Below are positions 8,724 through 17,065 of a DNA stretch of 33,743 bases, piece by piece (position 1 is the first letter of the stretch; the number at the start of each line of letters is the position of its first letter). The stretch covers positions 1-33,743 of the forward strand of contig JAQXRL010000379.1 of the NCBI GenBank assembly GCA_029218505.1. Reading direction: 5' to 3'. The notes beneath the pieces are model-generated. The model saw nothing but the letters and a program-made list of their open reading frames with translations, did not search any database and was not told the DNA's origin. The position numbers were made by a program, and so were the translations under genes. The DNA comes from Eubacteriales bacterium (GTDB lineage: Bacteria > Bacillota > Clostridia > Christensenellales > Aristaeellaceae).

Positions 8724-9587
8724 GTGAAATACTTATATACTCGCAGGAAGTGCCTACTATTGGTTTTGCCATTGTTTATCCTGTATACCATGTATACCAT
8801 TTATCCCATGATCAATTCCATCTACTATAGTTTCACCAGCTATCGCGGTCTGGGGACACCTCGCTGGAACGACTTCGCCAACTATCGCAGGCTGCTTACG
8901 GACCGGTATGTGTGGCTGTCCCTCAAGAACACGTTGGTTGCGGCCGTCGCAATGATGCTGATGACGCTGCCCATGTCCTTTGTCATTGCATATAACATCA
9001 AAAAGAGGACGCTGCGCAACAGGATATACCTGGCGGCAGTATTTGCTTCTTATATTGTTCCCGGAACGCTCACGGCATTGCTGTGGTATTTCCTGTTGAA
9101 TCCTTCGTTCGGCATGTTCAACGCCATCTTGACGAAGCTGGGCTTTTCCGGCGTGGAATGGATTGGCGGGTTGAAACTGAGCCCAATTTCCTATGCAATG
9201 GCGGCTTCCTGGGCAAACATGGGCTTTTATACGTGTCTTTGGAATGTAGCGCTCACCAGCATTCCCATGGAAATTTTGGAAGCCAGTTTGATTGACGGAT
9301 GCAACAAATGGCGGCAAATCGGGAAGATTATTTTGCCCATGATTCGTGAAAACATCGGTTCCATGGTCATTCTGATTTTGACTTCGGCGCTGAAAATATA
9401 TGAATTGGTGTATGTGCTCACGGGCGGCGGCCCCAACCACGCCTCGGAAACCATTATGTCTTACATGTATACCACGACGTTTACCGCACAGACGTATGGA
9501 TACGGCATGACCATTGGCGTGGTGGAATTTACCATTGCCGTAATCATCACCATGGTATCGCTGGCCATTTCCCGAAAGGAGCGTTGA
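8724..9587 (+). CDS. Sugar ABC transporter permease (MalF-like)
   Basis: Multiple TM segments and EILEASLIDGCNKWRQIGKIILPMI EAA motif; GTG start at 8724 with AAGGAG SD preferred over the 8631 ATG. Confidence 0.92.
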   Translation: MKYLYTRRKCLLLVLPLFILYTMYTIYPMINSIYYSFTSYRGLGTPRWNDFANYRRLLTDRYVWLSLKNTLVAAVAMMLMTLPMSFVIAYNIKKRTLRNRIYLAAVFASYIVPGTLTALLWYFLLNPSFGMFNAILTKLGFSGVEWIGGLKLSPISYAMAASWANMGFYTCLWNVALTSIPMEILEASLIDGCNKWRQIGKIILPMIRENIGSMVILILTSALKIYELVYVLTGGGPNHASETIMSYMYTTTFTAQTYGYGMTIGVVEFTIAVIITMVSLAISRKER

Positions 9588-9590
9588 ACG

Positions 9591-10460
9591 ATGGCGAAAA
9601 AGACGAGGAAGTATCATCCGCCCAAAGCGCATTGGACGGTGGGAAAGGTTCTTTGGGAGATCGTTCTGTTCCTGATCATTTGCTGTTCGCTGGTTCCGGT
9701 GCTGTGGGGATTTTTTCTCTCCCTCAAGACAAACCAGGAAATCTTGCTGCAGCCGTTTGCAATGCCGGAAAAACTGCGTTGGGACAATTACGCACGGGCC
9801 TTTGTTGGCGTGCCATATCTGAAAATGTTGAGCAACACGTTTCTTGTGGTGCTGGTTGCGTTGCCTGTCAGCGTAATCGTGGTCGTGATGGCGAGCTTTG
9901 CCGTTGGTCGCATGAAAATTGGCCGGGGACGCATGCAGGGCGCTTTGTACAAATACTTTATTGCAGGCGTCATTCTGCCCGGTTATGTGATGTTGTTTCC
10001 TATTTATATGATGAGCGTGAAGCTGGGCGTGTATGACACGCTGTGGGCGTTGATTTTGCCTGCAATGGGCGGCGGGGCGTGCATGGGCGTGATGTTGCTT
10101 TCCGCCAACTTTGCCGCCGTGCCCAGAGAATTGGACGAAGCGGCCATTGTGGATGGTTGCAGCATGACGCGGTTGCTGGTGCAAATTCTGGTGCCGGCGG
10201 TGAGTCCGGCAATCGCCACCCTGACCATTTTGAATTTTCTGGGAATCTGGAACAACTTCGTGTTGGCGCGCATTCTGGTCAACAAGGAAGATTTGCGCAT
10301 GATTTCGCAAGCTGTCATGTATTTTAAGGGGGAATATTCCACGGATTACGCATTGACGATGGCGGGTACGATGATTCTGGTGATTCCCCAGTTGGCGGTG
10401 TTTGTGGCCTTGCAAAAATACGTGGTGGAGGGCGTTACGGCAGGCGCCGTCAAGGGATGA
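9591..10460 (+). CDS. Sugar ABC transporter permease (MalG-like)
   Basis: ELDEAAIVDGCSMTRLLVQILVP EAA motif; C-terminal VVEGVTAGAVKG typical of MalG-type permeases. Confidence 0.93.
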   Translation: MAKKTRKYHPPKAHWTVGKVLWEIVLFLIICCSLVPVLWGFFLSLKTNQEILLQPFAMPEKLRWDNYARAFVGVPYLKMLSNTFLVVLVALPVSVIVVVMASFAVGRMKIGRGRMQGALYKYFIAGVILPGYVMLFPIYMMSVKLGVYDTLWALILPAMGGGACMGVMLLSANFAAVPRELDEAAIVDGCSMTRLLVQILVPAVSPAIATLTILNFLGIWNNFVLARILVNKEDLRMISQAVMYFKGEYSTDYALTMAGTMILVIPQLAVFVALQKYVVEGVTAGAVKG

Positions 10461-10583
10461 TCTTTTTCAAGGAATATTGGCAGGGGCTCGCCCGGGTTTT
10501 GTTTGGATAGACGAGTCCGAAATGCTATTGAGTCAGGGGTTGGATGGAGAAATATCCGCGGGGAGAAATGGAGTTGGGCTAGG

Positions 10584-11591
10584 ATGGAATATGGAAAAAT
10601 TCAATATGTGAACAAGCCGATTTCTCGCATCGTATTTGGCACGGCAACGCCCAAAATGTTTGCCGCGTTCCGCTCCAACTTTGGAACTGCGCCGGATTTT
10701 CCTCAGCGTTTGGAGACGGCGTTTGCGTTGCTGGATGAAATGTATGCAACGGGTGTGAACTGTTTTGACTGTTCGGATCATTATGGCGAGGAGCCCTTGG
10801 GCGAGTGGCTGGAAGCCAGGGGACTGCATGAAAAGGTGGTAATTCTGACCAAGGGCGCGCATTACAACCTGTGGCGCAAGCGCGTGACCGACTTTGATAT
10901 TTTGCATGATTGCCACAACTCTTTGGCAAAACTGAAGACAAACCATTTGGACATCTATATGCTGCATCGGGATAACCCTGAAGTGGCGGTAAAGCCCATC
11001 GTAGATGTGCTGAACCGGTTGCATGATGAGGGGAAAATCGGCGCCTTTGGCGTGTCCAATTGGACTGTGGAGCGCATCGAGGCGGCGAATGAATATGCAG
11101 CCAAAAGCGGGCTGATTCCCTTTAGCGTAGCCAGTCCCAACTTTGGCCTGGCGGATCAATTGGGGGATCCATGGGGCGGCGGATGCGTTACGATTTCCGG
11201 TCCGTCCAACAAAGCGGCTCGGGCCTATTACGCAGCCCACGGCATTCCCGTGTTTGCATATTCCACCATGGCCCGAGGATTTTTCTCCGGACTGCTGCAA
11301 AGCGATCATCCGGAGAAAGCAGGGGAAGTGCTGGACGAAGCGGGCATGAAGGGCTATTGCTATCCGGAAAACTTCGAACGGCTGAAACGTTGCGAAATCC
11401 TGGCGGCGGAAAAGGGCGTTGCGGTGCCCAGCATTGCGATGAGCTGGATTTTTCACCAAAAGGAGTTGGATGTTTATGCCCTAACCAGTCCGGTTACGCG
11501 GGAAATGATGGAAATGAACATCCGTGCTGCGTCCTTGCCGTTGACAGAGGCCGAATGTAAATGGTTGGATCTGGAAAGCGACGAGAGATGA
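10584..11591 (+). CDS. Aldo/keto reductase family protein
   Basis: FDCSDHYGEEPLGEWL, LDIYMLHRDNP, GKIGAFGVSNWTVERIEAA motifs; start at MEYGKIQYVNK. Confidence 0.88.
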   Translation: MEYGKIQYVNKPISRIVFGTATPKMFAAFRSNFGTAPDFPQRLETAFALLDEMYATGVNCFDCSDHYGEEPLGEWLEARGLHEKVVILTKGAHYNLWRKRVTDFDILHDCHNSLAKLKTNHLDIYMLHRDNPEVAVKPIVDVLNRLHDEGKIGAFGVSNWTVERIEAANEYAAKSGLIPFSVASPNFGLADQLGDPWGGGCVTISGPSNKAARAYYAAHGIPVFAYSTMARGFFSGLLQSDHPEKAGEVLDEAGMKGYCYPENFERLKRCEILAAEKGVAVPSIAMSWIFHQKELDVYALTSPVTREMMEMNIRAASLPLTEAECKWLDLESDER

Positions 11592-11660
11592 GATGGGAAC
11601 GCTTTCTGTTGTGCAATCGATGAGGGACGAACAGGCGCATATCAAGAAGCAGCATCAAGA

Positions 11661-11698
11661 CAGCGAACACGTTCGGGTAGGAAGGAACGTGTTCGCTG
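11661..11698 (+). terminator. Probable terminator hairpin downstream of the aldo/keto reductase operon
   Basis: Perfect 14-bp inverted repeat CAGCGAACACGTTC / GAACGTGTTCGCTG followed by ATGTTTTC. Confidence 0.65.
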
Positions 11699-11947
11699 AT
11701 GTTTTCTTCGCAGAAGAGGCGTTTCCTCCGGTTGAGCCGGAGCTCTTGAAGAAAATGTTTTGCAAAAGGCCGGCGCCATATCGCGGATGTGGCTCCAGGA
11801 GGAATCGTGAGATCGTGATACTGTACGAGACGGAATGCAGAACGCACTCTCGAAAATGGGATTCGCGCAGCGAAAAGTGCGCTTGACAACCATTTCAAGG
11901 ACCTATGAGAAGCCGGCGATCGCGAAGATTCAGTGCGGATCGGGCTT

Positions 11948-11982
11948 GGTCATCACCACCCGTTCAACGGGTGGTGATGACC
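11948..11982. repeat. 35-nt palindrome GGTCATCACCACCCGTTCAACGGGTGGTGATGACC
   Basis: 17-bp perfect arms around a single central C; read directly. Confidence 0.9.
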
Positions 11983-12024
11983 TTTATGCACCGATATCGG
12001 AGACAAGGTTTATTCACAAACCGA

Positions 12025-13587
12025 TTACCAGGGAATTCGGCAAGGGGACGGCGTTGCGGCGGAATAGACGATTTTCCCGTTTAACAAAACCTGATATCCT
12101 TCCTGCTTGCGATAATACACGCAAAGGTTCTGTCCGTGCACGGAGACGTCCTCCAAAACCGCATATGGCCATTCGGCCGGGAACAGCGGAGTTACGGACA
12201 GCGCCTCCCAGTCGGGGCGGACGCCAAACAGTCCCTCCAGAACCAAATCGCAAAAGCAGGAATGATTGTAGTCCTTGCCGCGTTCATAGCCGCCTTTGGA
12301 TTTCGGAAAGCGTTCTCCGCCCCAATTCATCAGCCGGGTTCGGGAAATCCAATCGCCCGTGTCCGGATGAAGGTTTTCGTCAATCCAGGAAACACAGCCT
12401 CCGTGCTCCAGATGCCGAATATGGGAAGCGGCATACTGGGAGAGCAGCATGAGATAGTCGATCGAATGGATGTTCTGCTGTTCTTCGCCTGTGGCCAGAA
12501 GATTGGCCAGCGCGGTGAGCATCATGGAAGTGGCGAATGGCCAACTGGGTCCGTTCCAGAGACATTCATGGCCCAATGGCCCGGTGGGCGGATCTCCACG
12601 AGACGCGTTCCAGGCGTTCAGGGCATCTCCCGTGTAGAATAAGCCAAAACAGGGATGGCGTCGTTCTGCGGTTGTGGGACCGTATGCCCCGCGGAAGCCT
12701 TCCGGATCCAGCAACTGACGAAATGCGTCGCTGCGCCCGGGCTCGGCCACGCCGAACATCCATGGAAGATAGCCAAATAATTCCCGCACTTGCCGCAAAG
12801 GAGACGGATTGGGCGACGCGTGGGTTTGCGATTGCGGCAAAGCGACATAAAACCGCATTTCCTCGTTCCACAGCAGGGTGTTGATCTTCTGGCGAAGGGC
12901 GCGGGCCTGTTTGTCCATGTCTTCAGCAAGGGCCGCGTTTCCGCTGCGCCGCGCAAAGCCGGCAACGGCCATGCGGTTTGCATATTGATAACAGTTCATG
13001 GTGGGGCGCAAGCCAGGTCCGCTGACGGAAAATTCGCTGCCGTCCCGGTTGTCGCTGGACCAGAAGAGACCTTGATCTCCCAATTGCCGGTTTTCCCACA
13101 TGCGCAGGTTGTTTGCGAAAGCATCCGTCAAATCCAGCCCCGTATCGTCTCCGCGCAGAATGGCCAAGGCCTCCACGGCGCTTTCCAGCCAGTTGCTGTA
13201 ACTGCGCAAATGCTCTCCGCCGTCCTGATACCAAAAGTGAATGTAATCGTCCAGAAACGCGTTGTCCCGCAGCCAACGGCCTTCACGAACATGGTGTCCT
13301 GCCGCGCAGGGAATGGTGTTGTATTTTCCCGCCCAAGAAACGTCAGGATGGAATTCTGTGATCACAAATCCTTCCGGCGTGCGCTTCAGATGTTTGCGAT
13401 AGGTCCACCAGCGAAAGTAATATGTGCGTTCAATCGCGGGATCCGGCAGGGAAACGCGGGGAATGCGCGAACCAAGCCAGTCCAGGGCTGCGGCATTGGG
13501 AATTGCCTGCACCACGTTTTCTTCGTCCTGCCGGTTAAAAAGATCCACATATTCTTCCAACAGGCGTTGTGTGTTGATGGTATTCAT
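12025..13587 (-). CDS. MGH1/GH63-like (alpha/alpha)6-barrel glycoside hydrolase
   Basis: 520 aa; CLWNGPSWPFATSMMLTALANLL, LLWNEEMRFYVAL, YQYANRMAVAGFARRSGN characteristic of MGH1-like/trehalase-like clan proteins; ATGA overlap with upstream gene. Confidence 0.72.
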   Translation of the reverse strand: MNTINTQRLLEEYVDLFNRQDEENVVQAIPNAAALDWLGSRIPRVSLPDPAIERTYYFRWWTYRKHLKRTPEGFVITEFHPDVSWAGKYNTIPCAAGHHVREGRWLRDNAFLDDYIHFWYQDGGEHLRSYSNWLESAVEALAILRGDDTGLDLTDAFANNLRMWENRQLGDQGLFWSSDNRDGSEFSVSGPGLRPTMNCYQYANRMAVAGFARRSGNAALAEDMDKQARALRQKINTLLWNEEMRFYVALPQSQTHASPNPSPLRQVRELFGYLPWMFGVAEPGRSDAFRQLLDPEGFRGAYGPTTAERRHPCFGLFYTGDALNAWNASRGDPPTGPLGHECLWNGPSWPFATSMMLTALANLLATGEEQQNIHSIDYLMLLSQYAASHIRHLEHGGCVSWIDENLHPDTGDWISRTRLMNWGGERFPKSKGGYERGKDYNHSCFCDLVLEGLFGVRPDWEALSVTPLFPAEWPYAVLEDVSVHGQNLCVYYRKQEGYQVLLNGKIVYSAATPSPCRIPW

Positions 13588-14498
13588 GCGTCAAACCCCA
13601 AATCCAATCCTTCATGGATCACCAAACCGATGTATTCGGCGTGCTGTTTGCGGCCGTTATACCACAAAAGCCAGCGATTGTTGGCATCGTCCCGGATGGC
13701 GAAAGGTTTGTAGCAGGCGTCCGCATCCCATTCGCCCGCCGTTGGAGAAACAATGGGGTTTGCAGGCAGGCGCTGCCATTGCGTAATGCCGTTTCGGGAG
13801 CGTGCGACGCAGATGCGCGCGGTGTCGATATCCTCGTATCCAATGTAAAACAGATAATGCCAACCGTCAAGGCGCAGGATTTGACAAGCGCCTACGCGCT
13901 CCTGTTCAAAAGGATTTTCTGAATTCTTTGTGAAAATGGGGTTGGCGGGAAGCTTGCTCCAATGGAGACCGTCCGGGCTGGTGGCGTAGCACAGCACGTT
14001 GGGCTCATAGGTTTCCCCGGCAGAATACCACATACGGAACAGGCCGGTATCCTCATCCCAGGCGACAAACGGATTCATCACGCTGGCGCCCTCGAAAGGA
14101 CGTTCGCTGAACAATACGGGTTGCGGGGACATGCGCTGCCAATGGTGTCCGTCCGTGCTGGTTGCATAGCCGATCCAGCTGTGGCCTCTGGCCTGGCCTG
14201 TATACCACATGTGCCATATGCCGTCCTTGTGCAATACGGTGTTGCGGTTCAGCCCGTCTTCCCATCCGGATTCCGGATTGGGAGAAAGCAGGATTTCCGG
14301 CTCGCTCCAGTGAATGCCGTCCGTGCTGCGACATACTGCCAGGGATTTTTTGGGGCGCCAGGAAAAATGCATCTGGTATTCGCCGGCTTCCTGCAATACG
14401 AATACATCGAAGCAAGTGCCCATTTCCGGTCCGCCCAACACGGGATTGCCGGAATATTTTTTCCAACCGCCGCTTGTTTCCGGATATTGATGCTTCAT
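13584..14498 (-). CDS. Five-bladed beta-propeller glycosidase-like protein (GH32/43/130-like superfamily)
   Basis: Repeated blade motifs SLAVCRSTDGIHWSEPEILL, IGYATSTDGHHWQRM, LCYATSPDGLHWSKLPANPI, WHMWYTG, RMWYSAG. Confidence 0.72.
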   Translation of the reverse strand: MKHQYPETSGGWKKYSGNPVLGGPEMGTCFDVFVLQEAGEYQMHFSWRPKKSLAVCRSTDGIHWSEPEILLSPNPESGWEDGLNRNTVLHKDGIWHMWYTGQARGHSWIGYATSTDGHHWQRMSPQPVLFSERPFEGASVMNPFVAWDEDTGLFRMWYSAGETYEPNVLCYATSPDGLHWSKLPANPIFTKNSENPFEQERVGACQILRLDGWHYLFYIGYEDIDTARICVARSRNGITQWQRLPANPIVSPTAGEWDADACYKPFAIRDDANNRWLLWYNGRKQHAEYIGLVIHEGLDLGFDA

Positions 14499-14534
14499 GG
14501 GATGGAGCCTCCATTCATTTTTTGGATTGGCATC

Positions 14535-14563
14535 ATTCTATCACAGCCAAAACGAAAGATCAA
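14535..14563 (-). promoter_or_regulatory. Putative SigA-type promoter TTGATC-N17-TAGAAT for the two minus-strand glycosidase genes
   Basis: Reverse complements of GATCAA (14558-14563) and ATTCTA (14535-14540). Confidence 0.55.
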
Positions 14564-14675
14564 GATACAGGAATTTACGAACATATTGCTGCGCGCACGC
14601 GGAAAAAGAACGCGGCGTCCATTTTTTTATTGGCGTGCAATTGTTGCAACGGCGGCGGATAGGCTTGAAATGAGA

Positions 14676-14704
14676 TTGCAATGCGCGAAAGAATCGGATA
14701 AAAT
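14676..14704 (+). promoter_or_regulatory. Putative promoter TTGCAA-N17-TAAAAT for the AraC-type regulator
   Basis: Hexamers at 14676-14681 and 14699-14704. Confidence 0.5.
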
Positions 14705-14712
14705 ACATTGGG

Positions 14713-16929
14713 GTGATGGGCGTGAGGATCTTCAAAAAACAGGATGCAGCAGAAGATATTCTTGGGAAAAAGCGATCTGCGCAGGCGAATGCAACGATAT
14801 TGTTGCTGTTGACCACCTCTTTCGTTCTGGCGGTGTTGGCCATTGTAGGTTCCATGTGGGTGCAACTGGCCATTTCCCAATATGCGGAAAACGATTACAC
14901 CTATGCTTTGCAAGACGTGGTGAACGAAATCGAAGGAAGCGTGGAGGCGTATCGCGCAAACGCATTGCAATTTGGAAACACCGGATGGGTGAAGAAAATT
15001 GCGTACATGCAGGGCGACAGCATAGATGCCAATCGGGTAACCAGTTACGATTTGCAGGAGTACCGGCAACAGATGGATTTATTTGCCTATTCCGCCAACG
15101 TTTTCGAAATGGGATTGATTTTTCTGGAAAAAGACTTGGTGATTGGTTCCAGCGCGAAGTGCGATATGACATATTTGGCAAACAACTACATTCATGTGGA
15201 GGGCATGGATGAGGAGACGTGGAGAGAGCTATGTGAAGAAGCGTTTCAGCGCGATTACGTTTTGCGAAGCGACGTATCTGTTTCCTGTTTTCTGGCGAAA
15301 TTCCGCGCCATGCTGATGCTCATTCCGGTAAACCCTGCGGACGATCCCTATTCTACCACCATGTTTGTGGTGATTCGCCACAGGGACTTGGAGCGGTATT
15401 TTGAAAATCTGCTGGACAGCGGTCAACAAATGTACATAACGGTTTCCCAGTCCGGAAGCGAAACGCCGTTTTTGACCATGGGACAGAAATTTGACGGAGA
15501 AACCAGCAAAATTGAAATCTATTCGGCCTTGACGGACCTTTGCTTTTCCCTTACCATGCCGCGAATGATCGTGCTGGCCAACGTAATTGCCGTTCGGAAC
15601 GCGTTGCTCATGATCGTGGGCGTGCTTTGGCTGATTTCCATGTTGATCAACATGGCGCTGGCGCGGCATGTGTTTAAGCCGCTTCGGCAATTGATGAATC
15701 TGATCAATGCGGAAACGCCGCTTCGCAGAGACATCAACGAATTTGATTCTTTGCAACGGGGCATTGAGGCGCTGAAACGCCGCGAACAGGATTTGCGCGC
15801 GGAATTGTCCGTTCGGCAGATGTATTTGCGCAACGCGGAATTGGATTGCCTGCTGAATGGAACGCAGGTGCACAGCGAGGAACAGGCGCGCCTGGCGGAA
15901 TTTATCCGGGATTTTGACTGCTTTTCCGCGTATCGCGTGTGCCTGATATTTTGGGAAAAAGAGATTGCCCAGGCGGATGTTCCGTCGTCCCGGACGATAG
16001 AAGACGCGTTGAAACAGGTTGGGGATGCCTGCGGCACCGGCGCGATTTCCGTGCTTCGGCGTTCCGGACATCACATTCTCATCGTGGGCTACGAGCAGTA
16101 CAGCGCGTATGAACAGGTCGTAACGGCGTTGCTGGAACGTTGGGAAGGCTGCTATGTTGCCATTGGCAGCGAAGTGCAAACGCTTTCGGATATTCACGTA
16201 TCTTACGAATCGGCCCGGGAAGCGAAGGACTACCGGTGTGTATCGGATGGATTTCGCGTGCTTCGGCATGACAATGTGCGTCGGGATATTGGATATTATC
16301 TTCCCCAGGAGGCGGAAAACCGTTTGACGGGCTTTGTGCGCAGCGGTCAAGGGGATAAGGCGGAGCAGGTGTTTCGGGAATTATACGAATCCAACGTCGC
16401 GGAGCGAAATACCACGGAAATTGGCATGCGGAACTTCATGGCGAACGTGGAACTGCTGGTCATCAAGCAGGTGCCGGCGGACGCATTGCCGTGTATGCCG
16501 CCGCAGGATTCCGTGGACGATCCGGAAATGATGCGGCGTCTCACGGTGGAATATATCCATCAGGCGGCGAATTTGCACGCCGAGCGAATCAAGAGCATGC
16601 CTACGCGGATGGAAAGCATTCTGTCCTATGTGGATGCCAATTTGATGGACAATACGCTGTCCCTGAACATGGTGGCGAGCCATTTTAACGTGTCGCCGTC
16701 TTTGATTTCCCGTTTGTTTGCGGAACAACATGGCGAAAACTTCCATACATATGTAAATCAATTGCGCATTGCCCGGGCGATGGAATACCTGGGCGATGAA
16801 AATGGAGACGACATTGCCTCGGTGGCGTTAAAGGTGGGATATACCAACGATGCAACGTTCCGGCGGCTGTTTAAGCGTTTTGCAGGGGTAACGCCTTCGG
16901 AATATCGGATACAAAACCACCGCGAGTAA
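14713..16929 (+). CDS. Membrane-anchored AraC-family transcriptional regulator with extracytoplasmic sensor region
   Basis: N-terminal TM, ~250 aa putative extracytoplasmic segment, second TM (NALLMIVGVLWLISMLINMAL), C-terminal AraC HTH (SLNMVASHFNVSPSLISRLFAEQHGENFHTYVNQLRI...VGYTNDATFRRLFKRFAGVTPSEYR). Confidence 0.9.
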   Translation: MMGVRIFKKQDAAEDILGKKRSAQANATILLLLTTSFVLAVLAIVGSMWVQLAISQYAENDYTYALQDVVNEIEGSVEAYRANALQFGNTGWVKKIAYMQGDSIDANRVTSYDLQEYRQQMDLFAYSANVFEMGLIFLEKDLVIGSSAKCDMTYLANNYIHVEGMDEETWRELCEEAFQRDYVLRSDVSVSCFLAKFRAMLMLIPVNPADDPYSTTMFVVIRHRDLERYFENLLDSGQQMYITVSQSGSETPFLTMGQKFDGETSKIEIYSALTDLCFSLTMPRMIVLANVIAVRNALLMIVGVLWLISMLINMALARHVFKPLRQLMNLINAETPLRRDINEFDSLQRGIEALKRREQDLRAELSVRQMYLRNAELDCLLNGTQVHSEEQARLAEFIRDFDCFSAYRVCLIFWEKEIAQADVPSSRTIEDALKQVGDACGTGAISVLRRSGHHILIVGYEQYSAYEQVVTALLERWEGCYVAIGSEVQTLSDIHVSYESAREAKDYRCVSDGFRVLRHDNVRRDIGYYLPQEAENRLTGFVRSGQGDKAEQVFRELYESNVAERNTTEIGMRNFMANVELLVIKQVPADALPCMPPQDSVDDPEMMRRLTVEYIHQAANLHAERIKSMPTRMESILSYVDANLMDNTLSLNMVASHFNVSPSLISRLFAEQHGENFHTYVNQLRIARAMEYLGDENGDDIASVALKVGYTNDATFRRLFKRFAGVTPSEYRIQNHRE

Positions 16930-16952
16930 AAATGTGCAGGATGCTGCAAGTT

Positions 16953-16981
16953 TTGCATGGCCGGGTTGTGCTGCGTATAAA
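16953..16981 (+). promoter_or_regulatory. Putative promoter TTGCAT-N17-TATAAA upstream of the module B SBP gene
   Basis: Hexamers at 16953-16958 and 16976-16981. Confidence 0.45.
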
Positions 16982-17065
16982 ATGTTGTCGGTTGACTGCC
17001 AGACGCCCGTTGGATATGATGAAAACGGCAGTTGCGAACGAACCCAATATAAAGGAGGCAGAAAC

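Noticed and set aside
8757-10415. 552-aa minus-strand ORF opposite the two permeases
   Set aside because: His/Gln/Asn/Arg-rich translation typical of antisense to membrane protein genes.
11593-11886. 97-aa ORF after the aldo/keto reductase
   Set aside because: Runs through the terminator hairpin at 11661-11698 and has no protein-like motifs; no good SD.
11883-11911. TTGACA at 11883 as a promoter
   Set aside because: No acceptable -10 hexamer at 16-18 nt downstream.
11835-12452. 205-aa plus-strand ORF
   Set aside because: Covers the 35-nt palindrome and then lies antisense to the MGH1-like gene; composition not protein-like.
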